From Beta vulgaris subsp. vulgaris (Eukaryota; Streptophyta; Magnoliopsida; Caryophyllales; Amaranthaceae), in the NCBI RefSeq assembly GCF_026745355.1, contig NC_079209.1, positions 32,585,630 through 32,649,629 of the forward strand: 64,000 bases of DNA, in the 5' to 3' direction. Of this stretch, positions 54,003-64,000 are shown one piece after another; position 1 is the stretch's first letter; every line of letters begins with the position of its first letter. The notes beneath the pieces are model-generated. The model saw only the letters and a program-made list of their open reading frames with translations, was not told where the DNA came from and searched no databases. The translations under genes and the position numbers were made by a program.

Positions 54003-56160
54003 TAGGAATAATCCCACCTTTAGGTGGTCGATTTAAAACAGTCCCAGCTTTGGGTTAACTCAATAAAATCCCACCTTTTATCTTATCTCCTTAAAATGGT
54101 CTCCATTTACCAGTTACTTGTTGGTAACCTATAAAATCTTTAATAGAGGTCACTTTTCAGCTAACTCTCATTAATGATCTTAGCTTTAAACAAAAGAAAA
54201 AAAATCGGGCCAGATGTTCATCTTCTTCTCTCTTCATTTCTGTTGAAGCTTGTGGAAATCCCCAGAATTTTGAAGGCTTGCACATTTTGAAAGGGATAAT
54301 CAGGTTAATTTTCTTCAGGTCTTCTTTGCGGATCTTTAAAAAAATTCGTGTGAATTATTCCCCAACATGTTCTGCGTTTTTAGTCCCCATGTTAGGGTGG
54401 AAAAATTATAAAACTTGAACAATTATGTGAATAAAGTAGTAATATCCGTGTTGCATTTTTATAAAAAAATTAATGCTAGTTGCTATTTTCCAAGAAATGT
54501 CTAGTTGTTTAATTTTTCTTGCAATACACTTATGATATACTTTGATTGTGGAAGTAAATGTTTGGTTTAGTGCATAAACATGATATTGATTGCGGTGTTG
54601 GCTTTTTCTTTATTGTTGTTATTGTTTGGAGTAGGTTGATAGTTGAATATTAGGTTACGTTCAATGGATACAACCATATTAAGGTTTTGGCATGGTGGGA
54701 ACTTTAAACCTACAAAAAATGTATTTAGGAGGGGAAGGTAAAACATTTTTGGTAGATCCAGATGAACTTTTCTAGTGGTGGATTGACGAACTAACTAAGA
54801 AATGTGGGAATTAGAAGAGTATTTGTGAAGTGCACTATTTACTTCATGGGCTACATTTAGAGGAAGGATTGAAAAGAGTTTATGATGATAATGAGGCTAG
54901 GTAGATGACCGCAATGTTTGTTAAAAAGGGGTTCCTTGACATGTATGTGGTTCATGGTCTTCGTGAGCCAGATTTATTGCCTACTGCACTCGAGTACCCC
55001 ACAATTCCTGAAGCGAGTGTTGGTTTTGAGGTTGTTCACAAAGGGGGCTAAGAAGCTGACCCCAAGGAGAGTACCTAATAAGAAAGCTAATAACCCAACT
55101 CCTTCACATAACATCATTCCACCACAAGCCTTAAATAACACCCTACCAATTACATCAGCAACACAAGCTAAAAGCACACCACCATCAGTAGCCCAAACCA
55201 ACAACACCCTACCATATTCTTCTCCTACAGACACCAGTAACACCCCACCAGCTTATTATGCTGCATACACACAACACCGCACCAACTTCTACTCCTGCAC
55301 ACACCGTCAACACCCCACTAATGTCATCTCCTGCAAAGACTTACAACAACCCACCACTTTCGTCTCTTGCATGCACCAACAACCGTCCACCACCATCTTT
55401 TCCTGCACACACCAACAAAAGTTCACCACCTAATAAATCTAGGGTTAAGTGTAAAAATGTGCTTGAAGGTTAGGAATAGGAAGATCCCAGACCAGATAGT
55501 CCACTTGGATGGCAAGTATTGATTGGTGATATTATAGTGAAGAGAAGAATACTGATTCATATTATAAAGCAGAACCTGATAGTGATTTTGAGGCTGAAAA
55601 TGTAGGTGGGTTTGATGCAACTGACTCTAATTGTGAGACAGAAGATGATGGTGAATATGAATATGGAGAGCATGTAGAGGATGAAGGTGAATTTGAGGAG
55701 CAAGAGGACTTATTTATAGATGAGTTTGTGGGGTTTGAAGGAGATATTAAAGATAATGATGATGATGAGTTTAGAGCTACTTTCGATAGGGTGAGGGAGA
55801 GTAATGAAAAGCTGTTAAAACTTGCATAAGAACTATTAAAAGATGTAGCGAAAGGTAGACTAGGGGACAACAAAAAGAAGGGGGTGAATCTGGTCCACAA
55901 GGTGGGGAAAAAACATAGAAGTGTTGTCTGAATATGAAGATTCAAAGAATGAGCTAGACACTCCACCTGACAGTGATGAGGAGGACACACCAACTATTAG
56001 GAAAGCTAGAAGTAGGATTTTGGTCAGCCAAAACACGGACTTTTTAACAATTTAGTTGAAGATTAGGCAAATATTTTGTACTAGATCTCATTTTAAGAAG
56101 GTTGTTGCTAAGTATGCTATTATGCATATGAGATGATGGTTGTGTTTGTTAAGTGAAGAA
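54003..56160 (+). mobile_element. MULE (Mutator-like), 5' half
   Basis: Begins with a MULE-type terminus, GGAATAATCCCACCTTTAGG followed by TGGTCGATTTAAAAC and CCCAGCTTTGGGTT. A decayed transposase start follows. Neither the catalytic MULE domain nor the right terminal repeat is seen before the LTR at 56655. Confidence 0.65.
54690..56160 (+). pseudogene. MULE transposase N-terminal part, decayed
   Basis: 54690-55050 reads WHGGNFKP, then GKTFLVDPDELF, WIDELTKKCGN, VYDDNEAR and FLDMYVVHGLREPDLLP, as in the PB1-like N-terminus of plant MULE transposases. It is followed by a Thr/Asn/Pro-rich low-complexity stretch (55060-55440) and an acidic stretch (55620-55830). At about 56090-56160 TRSHFKKVVAKYAIMHMR appears, the start of the MULE DNA-binding domain (PF03108). 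Stops and frameshifts occur throughout. The catalytic domain is absent. Confidence 0.65.
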
Positions 56161-56654
56161 TGTCCATAAGAGAACCTTACTTTCATATAATTCTATTTGT
56201 GTAGCGATATTAGTTCAATTAGTAATGAAGGCTGATTGATTTAATATTGTTTTATTTGGAATTGACGAGCAATGATAGTATTTCATAAATGATAACAATG
56301 TTATCAAGATTAACATAATTAAGTTTAAAAGCTAAAAATCAGTTCATGTATGGATGTCCTAAATGTTGCTATAGTTATCGAATTTATTTATGAATTGAAT
56401 CAGCTTGATGTCTTGGTTTCAGTATTATAATGGTGAAGAAACAATGGTCTGGGTAAAAGTTGTAAATTGTAATTTTGTCAAAGGCTTTTATGATTAAAAA
56501 AATCAATCTATAATTACCTAGATACCGAGTTGAGTTAGTCTCATTGAAGAGATATTGTCAATTCCATTAGTAAGTAGTTTATATTAGGAAGAGTAAATTT
56601 CTTAATGTATCTAAATGGAATGCAATGATGTGTGTAAGTGATTAGTTATATTGT
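56161..56654. other. Unassigned AT-rich stretch
   Basis: No gene or recognised motif between the MULE remnant and the LTR edge at 56655. It could be remaining MULE sequence. Confidence 0.3.
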
Positions 56655-56792
56655 AATACTCCGTAATTTTTAGTAATTTAATATTTACATTTTAAGAAAA
56701 ATTTTAGTTTTTAAAAAGGTTTTATCTACTAAAAAGCCTTATTACTTATTAGAAAGGCTTTTATAAGAAAGATTTTGGGTATTTAAAATAAA

Positions 56793-57145
56793 GGAAAAAT
56801 TGACAATAGAGGTCTGAACTTTGGGTGATAATTTTTAAAAGGTCTGAACTATTGATTAACCTGTGTAGGTCCCAACTTTAGGGGGTCTTAACTTTTAGCG
56901 GGCCTCGACGACTTAAAATTGAAGATTTTTTTAAAAATCTCACCTAGTTCCTACATCACTCCCTCAATTAACCCTTCTGATGTGACCCAAGTTTTACAGG
57001 TGATGACCTACTAAGCCAGTTTTAAGTCACTAAAGCCCGCTAAAAGTTAAGACCCCCTAAAGTTGGGACCTACACAGGTTAATCAATAGTTCAGACCTTT
57101 TAAAAATTATCACCCAAAGTTCAGACCTCTATTGTCAATTTTTCC
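56793..57145. mobile_element. MULE-type MITE with perfect 111-bp TIRs
   Basis: The 111-bp arms 56793-56903 and 57035-57145 are exact reverse complements (GGAAAAATTGACAATAGAGG ... TTTTAGCGGGC), followed by a further, imperfect match inward. The 9-bp flanks TAAAATAAA (56784-56792 and 57146-57154) are identical, the duplication size typical of Mutator-like elements. The total is 353 bp with no coding capacity. Confidence 0.95.
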
Positions 57146-57576
57146 TAAAATAAATTTTAGCCCAAATGAATTTTGGACCTAACTTTTCTAAGTTTTACAT
57201 TCAAGTAGTTCGTTCAAAATAAAAATCTTTTGAAAACCATTCCAAAAAGGTTTGCAAAAAGAAAAGAAAAAAAAAAGATTTAAAGAAATTGCAAAAAAAA
57301 AAGAAAAAAAGATTTATAAAAAGAAAAAGGAAAAAAAAGAAAAAAAAATTCACCGCATCATCTCATGCGGTTGTGATGAAGTTTGGTTACTTACGTTATT
57401 TTTTTTATCTTTTAATTATTTTATCTTTAGATAATGATGTATTATGGGATAATTTATATCTTTTCCTAATCTTACTTGGATAATCGTAAATATTAGTTAT
57501 ATCCTAGCTAGATTAGTTCCTTTTCCCTATATTTATCTTTTAGTTTCCTATTCCTATTCCGATCTATTTATCCAAC

Positions 57577-57600
57577 TAGTATAAATAGGGGTCTACACCC
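57577..57600 (+). promoter_or_regulatory. TATA box in the LTR
   Basis: TATAAATAGGGGTCTACACCC at 57580-57600 is a good plant TATA box, followed about 30 bases on by a pyrimidine/adenine-rich leader. This fits the core promoter of the LTR. Confidence 0.65.
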
Positions 57601-58039
57601 ATCATATTCTTCATACCAAATTTGAGAAATAAATCTCTTTTCTCAAGTTTAAACACTCTCTCTTAGCCTACCTTTCGTTTTCTCCCTAGTAATTATTAAT
57701 TTTCAAGGTGCGTGTATTTCTAGATCTTTAATAATTCTTTTGCAAGTATATTATCATGTTTTTAGGAAAATATTTTGGATTGAAATACATGATTTAATGA
57801 GTTTTACTATGAACTGCATTTGTTTTATATGAACATGTTTGAATGTTTACAAATTTTTTTATGAACTTTAAATTAGGTCTTTCGTTTAATATATTTATAA
57901 AGTTTGATCTTTGAATTTATATTCAAATATTTTAGACGAAGTTTGATCTTTTGATTCATTTTTAAATATTTAAAAAGGAGTGTTTTTGAACTATTATTTT
58001 TTTCCAAAGGTTAACCTTTGAGCGACTTATATATTATTT

Positions 58040-58900
58040 ATGCCTTTATTAACTTAACTTAGCTTAAGTTACCTTAGCTTAACTTATCTTAGCTTAACTT
58101 AACCTAAATTAACTTAACTTAACTTAACTTACCTTAACATAGCTTAGCTTAACTTAACTTAACTTAACTTAACTTACTTTAACTTAGCTTAGCTTAACTT
58201 AGCTTAGCTTAGCTTAACTTAACTTAACTTAGCTTAACTTAGCTCAACTTAGCTTAACTTAGCTCAACTTAGCTTAACTTAGCTCAACTTAACTCAACTT
58301 AACTCAACTTAGCTTAACTTAACTTAACTTAACTTAACTTAACTTAACTTAACTTAACTTAACTTAACTTAACTTAACTTAACTTAACTTAACTTAACTT
58401 AACTTAACTTAACTTAACTTAACTTAACTTAACTTAACTTAACTTAACTTAACTTAACTTAACTTAACTTAACTTAACTTAACTTAACTTAACTTAACTT
58501 AACTTAACTTAACTTAACTTAACTTAACTTAACTTAACTTAACTTAACTTAACTTAACTTAACTTAACTTAACTTAACTTAACTTAACTCAACTTAACTC
58601 AACTTCACTTAACTTCACTTAACTTAACTTCACTTAACTTAACCTAACTTAACCTAACTTAGCTTAACCTAACTTAGCTTAACCTAACTTAGCTTAACCT
58701 AGCTTAACTTAGCTTAACTTAGTTTAGCTTAGTTTAGCTTAGCTTAACTTAACTTAACTTAACTTAACTTAACTTAACTTAACTTAACTTAACTTAACTT
58801 AACTTAACTTAACTTAACTTAACTTAACTTAACTTAACTTAACTTAACTTAACTTAACTTAACTTAACTTAACTTAACTTAACTTAACTTAACTTAACTA
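58040..58900. repeat. AACTT pentanucleotide array
   Basis: About 860 bp, roughly 170 units, of AACTT. There are two long perfect stretches (58316-58590 and 58743-58898), separated and flanked by blocks with AGCTT, CACTT, AACCT and AGTTT variants. This is extreme for a plant pentanucleotide microsatellite. Confidence 0.97.
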
Positions 58901-58974
58901 AATAAACTAAATTACATTAAAATAAACTAAACTAGTTACTAATTAAGTACAACAATAACAACCATAAAGTGGAG

Positions 58975-59591
58975 GAGTAGTTTTTTAGGAGGAGGAAGGT
59001 GGAGGTGAGGTGTGAAGTTGTGGCACACAAGCTAGGGCAGCGGTGTAGTGGTGTGCTCCTAGCTTCAGGTGCCAATGGTCGCCGACGGTTGTGTCGCACA
59101 AGGTCGACAGTGGTCGACGATGTGGTGTAGTGGTGCTTGGGCGAACCACAATAGTGAGAAACCTGCAGCGCAGGTGGTTGGCGGTGTGGTTATTGACGGC
59201 AGAAGTCGCGGCCAGCAGTGGTGTGGTGGACGGCTTTTTAATGTCGGTCGCAGGTGGTGGTGGTGAGGTGTGCTGGTGCGTGGTCGATATTCTTCAGCTA
59301 AGTGTGGGGGATTAGTGTGCGTGGCTAGCTGAACTAAGTGTGGAAGAAAATTAATTTTGCTTTGGTACTGGGACGTGGGTATTTTTTTAGGTTTTACTAG
59401 CTTGAAAATATGATGCGGTCCAAAAACCGCATCAAGCTAAGAAAAAATCGCATCGGTTTATTAATCTGATGTGGTTTTTTGAGGACCGCATCAGATTTTG
59501 TTTGCCTCCCAATTTTTTGTTAATTTTTTGATGCGGTTTTACAAAAACCGCACCAGATACTAAGTGACATATAAGGCTTTTTCCACTAGTG
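58975..59591 (-). mobile_element. CACTA terminus with GATGCGGTTTTT repeats
   Basis: The minus strand from 59591 reads CACTAGTGGAAAAAGCC, then at least five copies in both orientations of TGATGCGGTTTTT (59405-59560). Before it lies a GTGG/GGTGTG-rich block (58975-59340), much like the leaders of the other CACTA copies. The element extends left, and its transposase part is not seen. Flanking bases are GTA. Confidence 0.7.
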
Positions 59592-60089
59592 GTATTTCCT
59601 AAAATACTTGGGCTGATTTTCGGCTATTTTAGTTCTTGGAGGGCAAGTTAATTCTTGTCATGATTAATATAAATAGTAATGTCATGCTACCTTCTAAGAG
59701 CATGAGTGATTCACACAAACACCTTTGTTATTGAATTTAATTGTGTCTTTCAAATATATTCGACCATTATTTTAATTTCCAGGAGTTTTAATTAATTTAC
59801 TGTTTATTCTACTTAATTCCAAGAGTGGTTTGAGTTAGATTAAGAGTTACCTAAAATATTGAGGAGTGTTTGTTTTAGTTATCATATACGAGTTAATTTG
59901 TTTCTTTTGTTCGAATTTACTTGATTGTTTCTTCATCTTTGGAGTTGCAATCATATATCAGTTGCTATCAAATTTTCCATGAGGTGAGGTAGAAAGGATT
60001 CTACTTTCATTAGTAAGTGTTTTTATAGTTGCTTGTTCGATACATTGTTGGGGTTTGTGTGGTTGTTGGCTTACTACTTGATGTTATCA
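59592..60089 (+). other. Tail of the LTR-like region before gag
   Basis: AT-rich sequence without a gene or recognised PBS, between the CACTA terminus and the gag frame. Confidence 0.35.
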
Positions 60090-60189
60090 TGTCTGATATT
60101 GTGGAGTTGAAAGTCTTGTTCAGCAAATAGCAACCCTAATCATGATAATTACGAATATGATGATGATGAAGTAAAAATTGTTTAACCAA

Positions 60190-60960
60190 CTTATGATAAT
60201 GATAGGGGTATTAAACTAGATGATTTTACTTGTGATTCTAGTCCTGAATATTTACTTGAATGGATTCGTCAGCTTGAGAAAATTTGTGACTATAAGGGTT
60301 TTGATGATGAAAACATATTTCAAATTGCCAGCATTAGACTAACAAAATATGCTGGAATTTGGTTAGAGTCTAAAGGCAAAAAGGGCACTTGGAAAACCTA
60401 AGCTTAAAGTGTTGTATGCTTTAAAGTTGTTATAAGCTTAAAAAGAAATTGCATGAGAAGTTTGTTCCAAGTGATTTTATTCAAAGGCAATACATGAAAA
60501 ATAATTCTTTGACTCAAGATATGTTGAGTGTTCATGACTATATGGTTGAGTTTGATAAATTGTGTTTGATTTGTGACATGGAGGAAGTCGGACAAGAGAA
60601 AATTGCTAGGTTTGTTAATCTAGTTAATAAATGTATTGCTAGAAAGGTTGATGTTGCAAATTATAGTACCTTTGATGATGTGTGTCGTTTAGCCCTAAAT
60701 TTTGAACATCAATAATTGGATGAAAAGAAAACCTATGAGCGGGAAAAACGTTAATAACGAAACTACTTCTTCATCTTTTTATTATCCTTCTTCTTCTAAA
60801 CCGTTTGAAAAGAAATATACTCCTTCTAGGGAGGACAAAAGGGGGAACGACTTAAGATGGTGATTTCACAGGATAAATGGGAGGATAATCGAAAGTGTTT
60901 TAAGTGTCAAGGGGTCACATTGCTAGTAACTGCGCTAGTAGGAAAGCCCTAACTTTGCAA
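60190..60960 (+). pseudogene. Gypsy gag, decayed
   Basis: Reads LDDFTCDSSPEYLLEWIRQLEKI, where the tail LEWIRQLEKI is diagnostic, then FDDENIFQIA and YAGIWLES. A frame shift follows, to KKKLHEKFVPSDFIQRQYMK-type sequence at 60430-60490 and then EFDKLCLICDMEEVGQEKIA. A zinc-knuckle-like FKCQ...SHC phrase lies near 60900-60930. It is the counterpart of 30072-30830. Confidence 0.75.
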
Positions 60961-60981
60961 GAATACATGGCCATATAAGAG

Positions 60982-61540
60982 ATGATTTTGATCATTCATG
61001 TTGGTGTTGTTAGGAGAACTTTGCATGTTGATCATTCTCCTAATCATGATCAAAGAGAACACTTCTTTCATACTAGGTATCGAATTGGTGAATTTACTTG
61101 CAATGTTATTATTGATAGTCGTTCATGCACTAATGTGGTGGCTTCTAATGTGGTCTCTAAGTTGAATTTGATTGTTATAGATCATCCTCATCCATATAAG
61201 TTGACTTGGTTAGATGATAAAATTGGTTTGGTTGTGAAGAAACAAGCACTTGTCTCTTATTCTATGGGAAACTACAAGGATGAATTGTGGGGTGATATAC
61301 TTCCTATGTCATCTTCTTCTTGGTTGAATCTTGGCAATTTGATCGAAAGCTTATCCTTGAGGGGGAAACGACTAATGTGTATTCTGTTTTGATGAGATCT
61401 AAGAGGATTCGACTTGTGCCTTTGTCTCCTAGTTCCATGGCGCCTAAGAAGGTGGTTGAAAGTCAACAAAATTTGTTTCTTTTGATCAAGGAGTTCGAAA
61501 AGCAAGTAGAATTGGAAGATCAGTGTTAAGCTTTATTTGT
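60982..61540 (+). pseudogene. Gypsy protease, catalytic glycine lost
   Basis: HFFHTRYRIGEFTCNVIIDS is followed by RSCTNVVAS, so the D-S-G catalytic motif reads D-S-R. KKQALVSYSMGNYKDELWGD follows, as in the related protease at 29348. The ILLGRPW motif is replaced by a frame break near 61320, after which EFEKQVELEDQC closes the region. Confidence 0.8.
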
Positions 61541-61559
61541 TAAACATGCTTTAACTAAT

Positions 61560-62520
61560 GATGTTTCTTCTAGAGATCCAAAATTTACAGCTTTGTTAGA
61601 CAAGTTTGATGATGTTTTTCCTAAGGGATTGCCTCAAGGGTTGCCACCGTTATTTGAGAGGTATTGAGCATGCTATTGATCTAGTGTCGGGAGCACCATT
61701 ACAACACTAACCAGCTTACAGATTTGATCTTGTAGCTTACAAGGAGCTACGAAGGCAAGTTGAAGAGTGGAATGATCGAGGCTATGTAAGACAAAAAGCA
61801 TTAGTCTATGCGCCGTTCCTGCTTTACTTATTCAAAAGAAAGATGGCACTTGGAGGATGTATATTAATAGTAGAGTCGTCAACAACATTAAAATCGAGCA
61901 CCGTTTTCCTATGCATAGATTGGAAGACATGCTTGATGAGTTACATGGAACTTCCATATTTTCGAAGATAGACTTGAGAAGTGGTTACCATCAAATGTGA
62001 ATTCGTGAAAGAGATGAATGAAAAACTACTTTTAAGACCAAACAAGGTCTATATGAGTGGATGGTAATGCCTTTTAGTCTTTGCAAAGCTCCTAGTTCTT
62101 TTATGAGACTTATGAATGAGGTACTACGTCCCTTTCTTAACAAGTTTATTGTTGTCTACCTAGATGTTATTCTTGTTTATAGCACAAGTGTTCAAGCTCA
62201 TTTATCTCATTTAATATCTTTGTTTGAAAATGTTAGAGAATAAAAATTATATGGAAAGATGGAAAAATGTGACTTTCTTGCTCCTATTATTGCTTTTCTT
62301 CGCTATATTGTGTCTATGGATGGAGTTTATGTAAATCCGGAGAAAATCAAGGCTATTTCATCATGGTTGGCACCTAAAAGTGCGCATGAATATCAAAGAT
62401 TCCATGGTCGAGCTTCCTTTTATCGGAGGTTCATTTGAAATGTCTCAACAACCATGGCACCTGTCAGTGAATTGATGAAGAAAGGGGGGTTTTTCTGAAA
62501 TACTCATGCTCAAAGGACGT
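61560..62520 (+). pseudogene. Gypsy reverse transcriptase, catalytic Asp lost
   Basis: FDDVFPKGLPQGLPP opens the region. KDGTWRMYINSRVVNNIKIE and FSKIDLRSGYHQM follow, then TKQGLYEWMVMPFSL and finally IVVYLDVILVYS. That last block normally ends LDD, so the second catalytic Asp is Val here. The connection region with FLRYIVSMDGVYVNPEKI and SFYRRFI is readable. Stops occur at about 61667, 61998, 62019, 62241 and 62437. Confidence 0.85.
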
Positions 62521-62529
62521 TTTGAATAG

Positions 62530-62930
62530 GTGAAAGAGATGCTATGCAACGCTCCTATTCTTGCTTTGTCGAATTTCAACAAGTTGTTCGAAGTTGAGTG
62601 TCATACTAATGGACTTAGTGTTGGGGATGTTTTGCTTCAAGAAAGGAGGCTCATTGCTTACTTTAGTGAGAAGCTGGGTGGCGCCAAACTCGACTTCTCC
62701 AACTATGATCGAGACTTTTATGCAATTGTGAGAACTTTGGATCATTGATCTCATTACTTGAGGCCCAAGCCATTCATTCTTCATTTGGTCCATGAGGCTC
62801 TCAAGCATATCCATGGATAATAAAAGCTCCATCGTAGGCACGCCAAGTGGGTTTAATTCCTACAAGCCTTCACTTTCTCTTCAATGTACAACGAAGGTAA
62901 GAGTAATGTGGTTGTGGATGCTCTTTCTAG
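62530..62930 (+). pseudogene. Gypsy RNase H, first Asp lost
   Basis: NAPILALSNFNKLFEVECHTN has His where the catalytic Asp (ECD) is expected. AYFSEKLGGAKLDFSNYDRD and FYAIVRTLDH follow, then a stop at 62746. The tail with VVVDALSRRS (62900-62940) is the usual link to integrase. Confidence 0.8.
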
Positions 62931-62999
62931 ACGATCTTATCTTTTATCCATGGTTGATGCAAGGAATTTGGGGTTTGAGCACTTAAAGAAGTTGTATGT

Positions 63000-63990
63000 T
63001 GATAATGTTGATTTTGGTGAATCTTTTAAGAACCCTAATGGCATGTTTGTAATACAAGAAGGATTTTTGTTTACAGGAAACAAGTTGTGCATTCCTAAGA
63101 TGGCGTGAGGGAGTTGCTTGCTAGAGAAGTCCATAGTGGTAGGGTGGCCAGACATTTTGGTGTTCAAAAGACTTTGGATACTTTGAATAAGATTTTCTAT
63201 TGGCTTGACATGATGAAGGATGTTGATATAATAGTTAGTAAGTGTGCAACTTGCAAAATGTCTAAAAGCACGTTTCATAAAGGCCTTTAGACTCCATTGC
63301 CCGTACCTGATTCTACATGGGATAGTGTGAGTATGATTTTATTGTGGGATTGCCTCGAACTCAAAGGAGGAAAGCTGCTATCATGGTGGTGGTAGATCGT
63401 TTCTCTAAAATGGCACACTTTTTTCCTTTGCATAAAATTAATGATGCATTACATGTTGCGAATTTATACTTCAGCAAAATCATTCGTTTACATGGTATCC
63501 CTAAAAGTATTGTTAGTGATTGTGATTCCAAGTTCCTATATAATTTTTGGAGGAGCTTGTGAAAGATGGTGGGAACTAAGTTACTCTTTAGCACGAGTCA
63601 TCATCCTCAAACTGATGGAGCTTTATTGCGTGGCTTAGCGAGCAAGACACAAAAAGATTGGGACTGGAAACTAGCACATGCCAAGTTTGCATACAATCAA
63701 TCTCATTCTTTTACTACATCTCGTTCTCTATTTAAGGTAGTTTATGGTGTCAATCCTTTTCTTCCTATTGATTTTGTGTCACTAACCAAACCTGAAATGC
63801 ATTTAGATTCAAAGAAGAGACTAGAAGCATTCAAGAAGATATATGAGCAAGTGAAAGCTAGAATTGAGAAGATGGATGCTCAATAAAAAGAATGGGGCAA
63901 CAAGCATAGAAGGCAACCTAAGTTGCAAATTGGCGACTTAGTTTTGATACATTTGCGTAAATAAAGGTGCCCCTGCAAGAGGAAGAACAA
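63000..63990 (+). pseudogene. Gypsy integrase, decayed
   Basis: A zinc-binding HHCC domain (HSGRVARHFG and CATCKMSKS) lies at 63130-63270. After a stop the core domain has [15 protein letters not shown] (first Asp) and [14 protein letters not shown] (second Asp). The third acidic residue expected in the TDG-QTE block is missing (HHPQTDGALLRG). The C-terminal part with AKFAYNQSHSFTTSRSLF and VYGVNPFLPID follows to 63886. Three stops break it. It runs to the window end. Confidence 0.85.
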
Positions 63991-64000
63991 GCTTATGCCA

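Larger units (their letters stand above)
56655..60060 (+). repeat. Interrupted 5' LTR region of a chromovirus-like element
   Basis: Starts TGTAATACTCCGTAATTTTT at 56655. It then carries, in order, an inserted MITE (56793-57145), a core promoter (TATA near 57579), a T-rich part, the AACTT array, a CACTA terminus (to 59591) and an AT-rich tail. It precedes the gag of the plus-strand gypsy element at 60090. Reading it as one LTR split by insertions is an inference. No PBS was found before gag and no partner LTR lies in the window. Confidence 0.45.
60090..64000 (+). mobile_element. Decayed Ty3/gypsy element, gag-pol
   Basis: Plus-strand gag, protease, RT, RNase H and integrase in standard gypsy order. 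Many stops and several mutated catalytic residues are present. It continues past the window end, with the 3' LTR not reached. The gag and protease match the minus-strand element at 29035-31997 at protein level. It is chromovirus-like by impression only, since no chromodomain is reached. Confidence 0.85.

Noticed and set aside
54918..55473. Thr/Asn/Pro-rich host protein
   Set aside because: It is the low-complexity linker of a MULE transposase, between the PB1-like and DNA-binding parts.
57252..57483. Lys-rich small proteins
   Set aside because: An A-rich tract (GAAAAAAAGA-like) produces them. No other support.
59069..59315. Two overlapping short frames
   Set aside because: They lie in the GTGG-rich leader of a CACTA end. 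Composition-driven, no domain.
50444..59591. One CACTA element spanning both ends
   Set aside because: The termini are alike, but the flanking triplets differ (CTT and GTA), the left end lacks subterminal repeats, and the interval holds pieces of several unrelated elements without TnpD.

Overview
This window looks like nuclear DNA from a eudicot plant and consists mostly of nested, decaying transposable elements. Support: it is AT-rich; one host-type gene has GT-AG introns; it carries plant-specific elements (Athila/Tat and chromovirus-like Ty3/gypsy elements, CACTA/En-Spm, MULE, a Cassandra TRIM, an L1-type LINE with RNase H); nothing in it looks bacterial, plastid or viral. The species cannot be read from the sequence.

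Layout. 279-8399: a near-complete minus-strand Athila-like LTR element with a tRNA-Asp-type primer site. It keeps gag-protease and an ATHILA-type ORF but shows no reverse transcriptase or integrase. 8563-8865: terminus of one CACTA element. 8869-15801: a second, protein-coding CACTA on the minus strand (TnpD/Transposase_21, Transposase_24-like exons, a DUF8039-like segment, a C48-peptidase-like tail). 15805-17560: remnant of an LTR element. 17980-21235: a 58-bp minisatellite and a plus-strand decayed ORF with a putative gypsy-type (Transposase_28-like) domain. 21236-23060: unassigned sequence with a possible captured exon. 23165-26530: a third CACTA terminus abutting a second copy of the TnpD-bearing CACTA. 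26535-29033: a 272-bp tandem duplication and an LTR-like block. 29035-31997: minus-strand Ty3/gypsy remnant (RT, PR, gag, PBS, LTR). 32006-34890: Athila-like gag plus LTR. 34895-37252: Tat-like gag and LTR, with a complete Cassandra TRIM inside the gag. 37287-37573: a fold-back MITE-like repeat.

38288-41726 holds the only convincing host gene, a five-exon POLLENLESS3/MS5/TDM1-like TPR protein. 42995-48961 is a full-length but inactivated LINE bounded by 16-bp target-site duplications. 50590-53996: 3' part of an Athila-like element. 54003-56160: 5' half of a MULE. 56655-60060: a chromovirus-type LTR carrying a MULE-type MITE with perfect 9-bp duplications, a very long AACTT array and a CACTA terminus. 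60090-64000: decayed plus-strand Ty3/gypsy gag-pol that runs off the window.

Most element genes carry stops, frameshifts or lost catalytic residues, so no intact autonomous element is visible. The parts that stand out are the unusual ORF1 region of the LINE, the conserved fold-back leader shared by the two TnpD-bearing CACTA copies, the Athila derivative lacking RT/INT, and the readable insertion order of nested elements.
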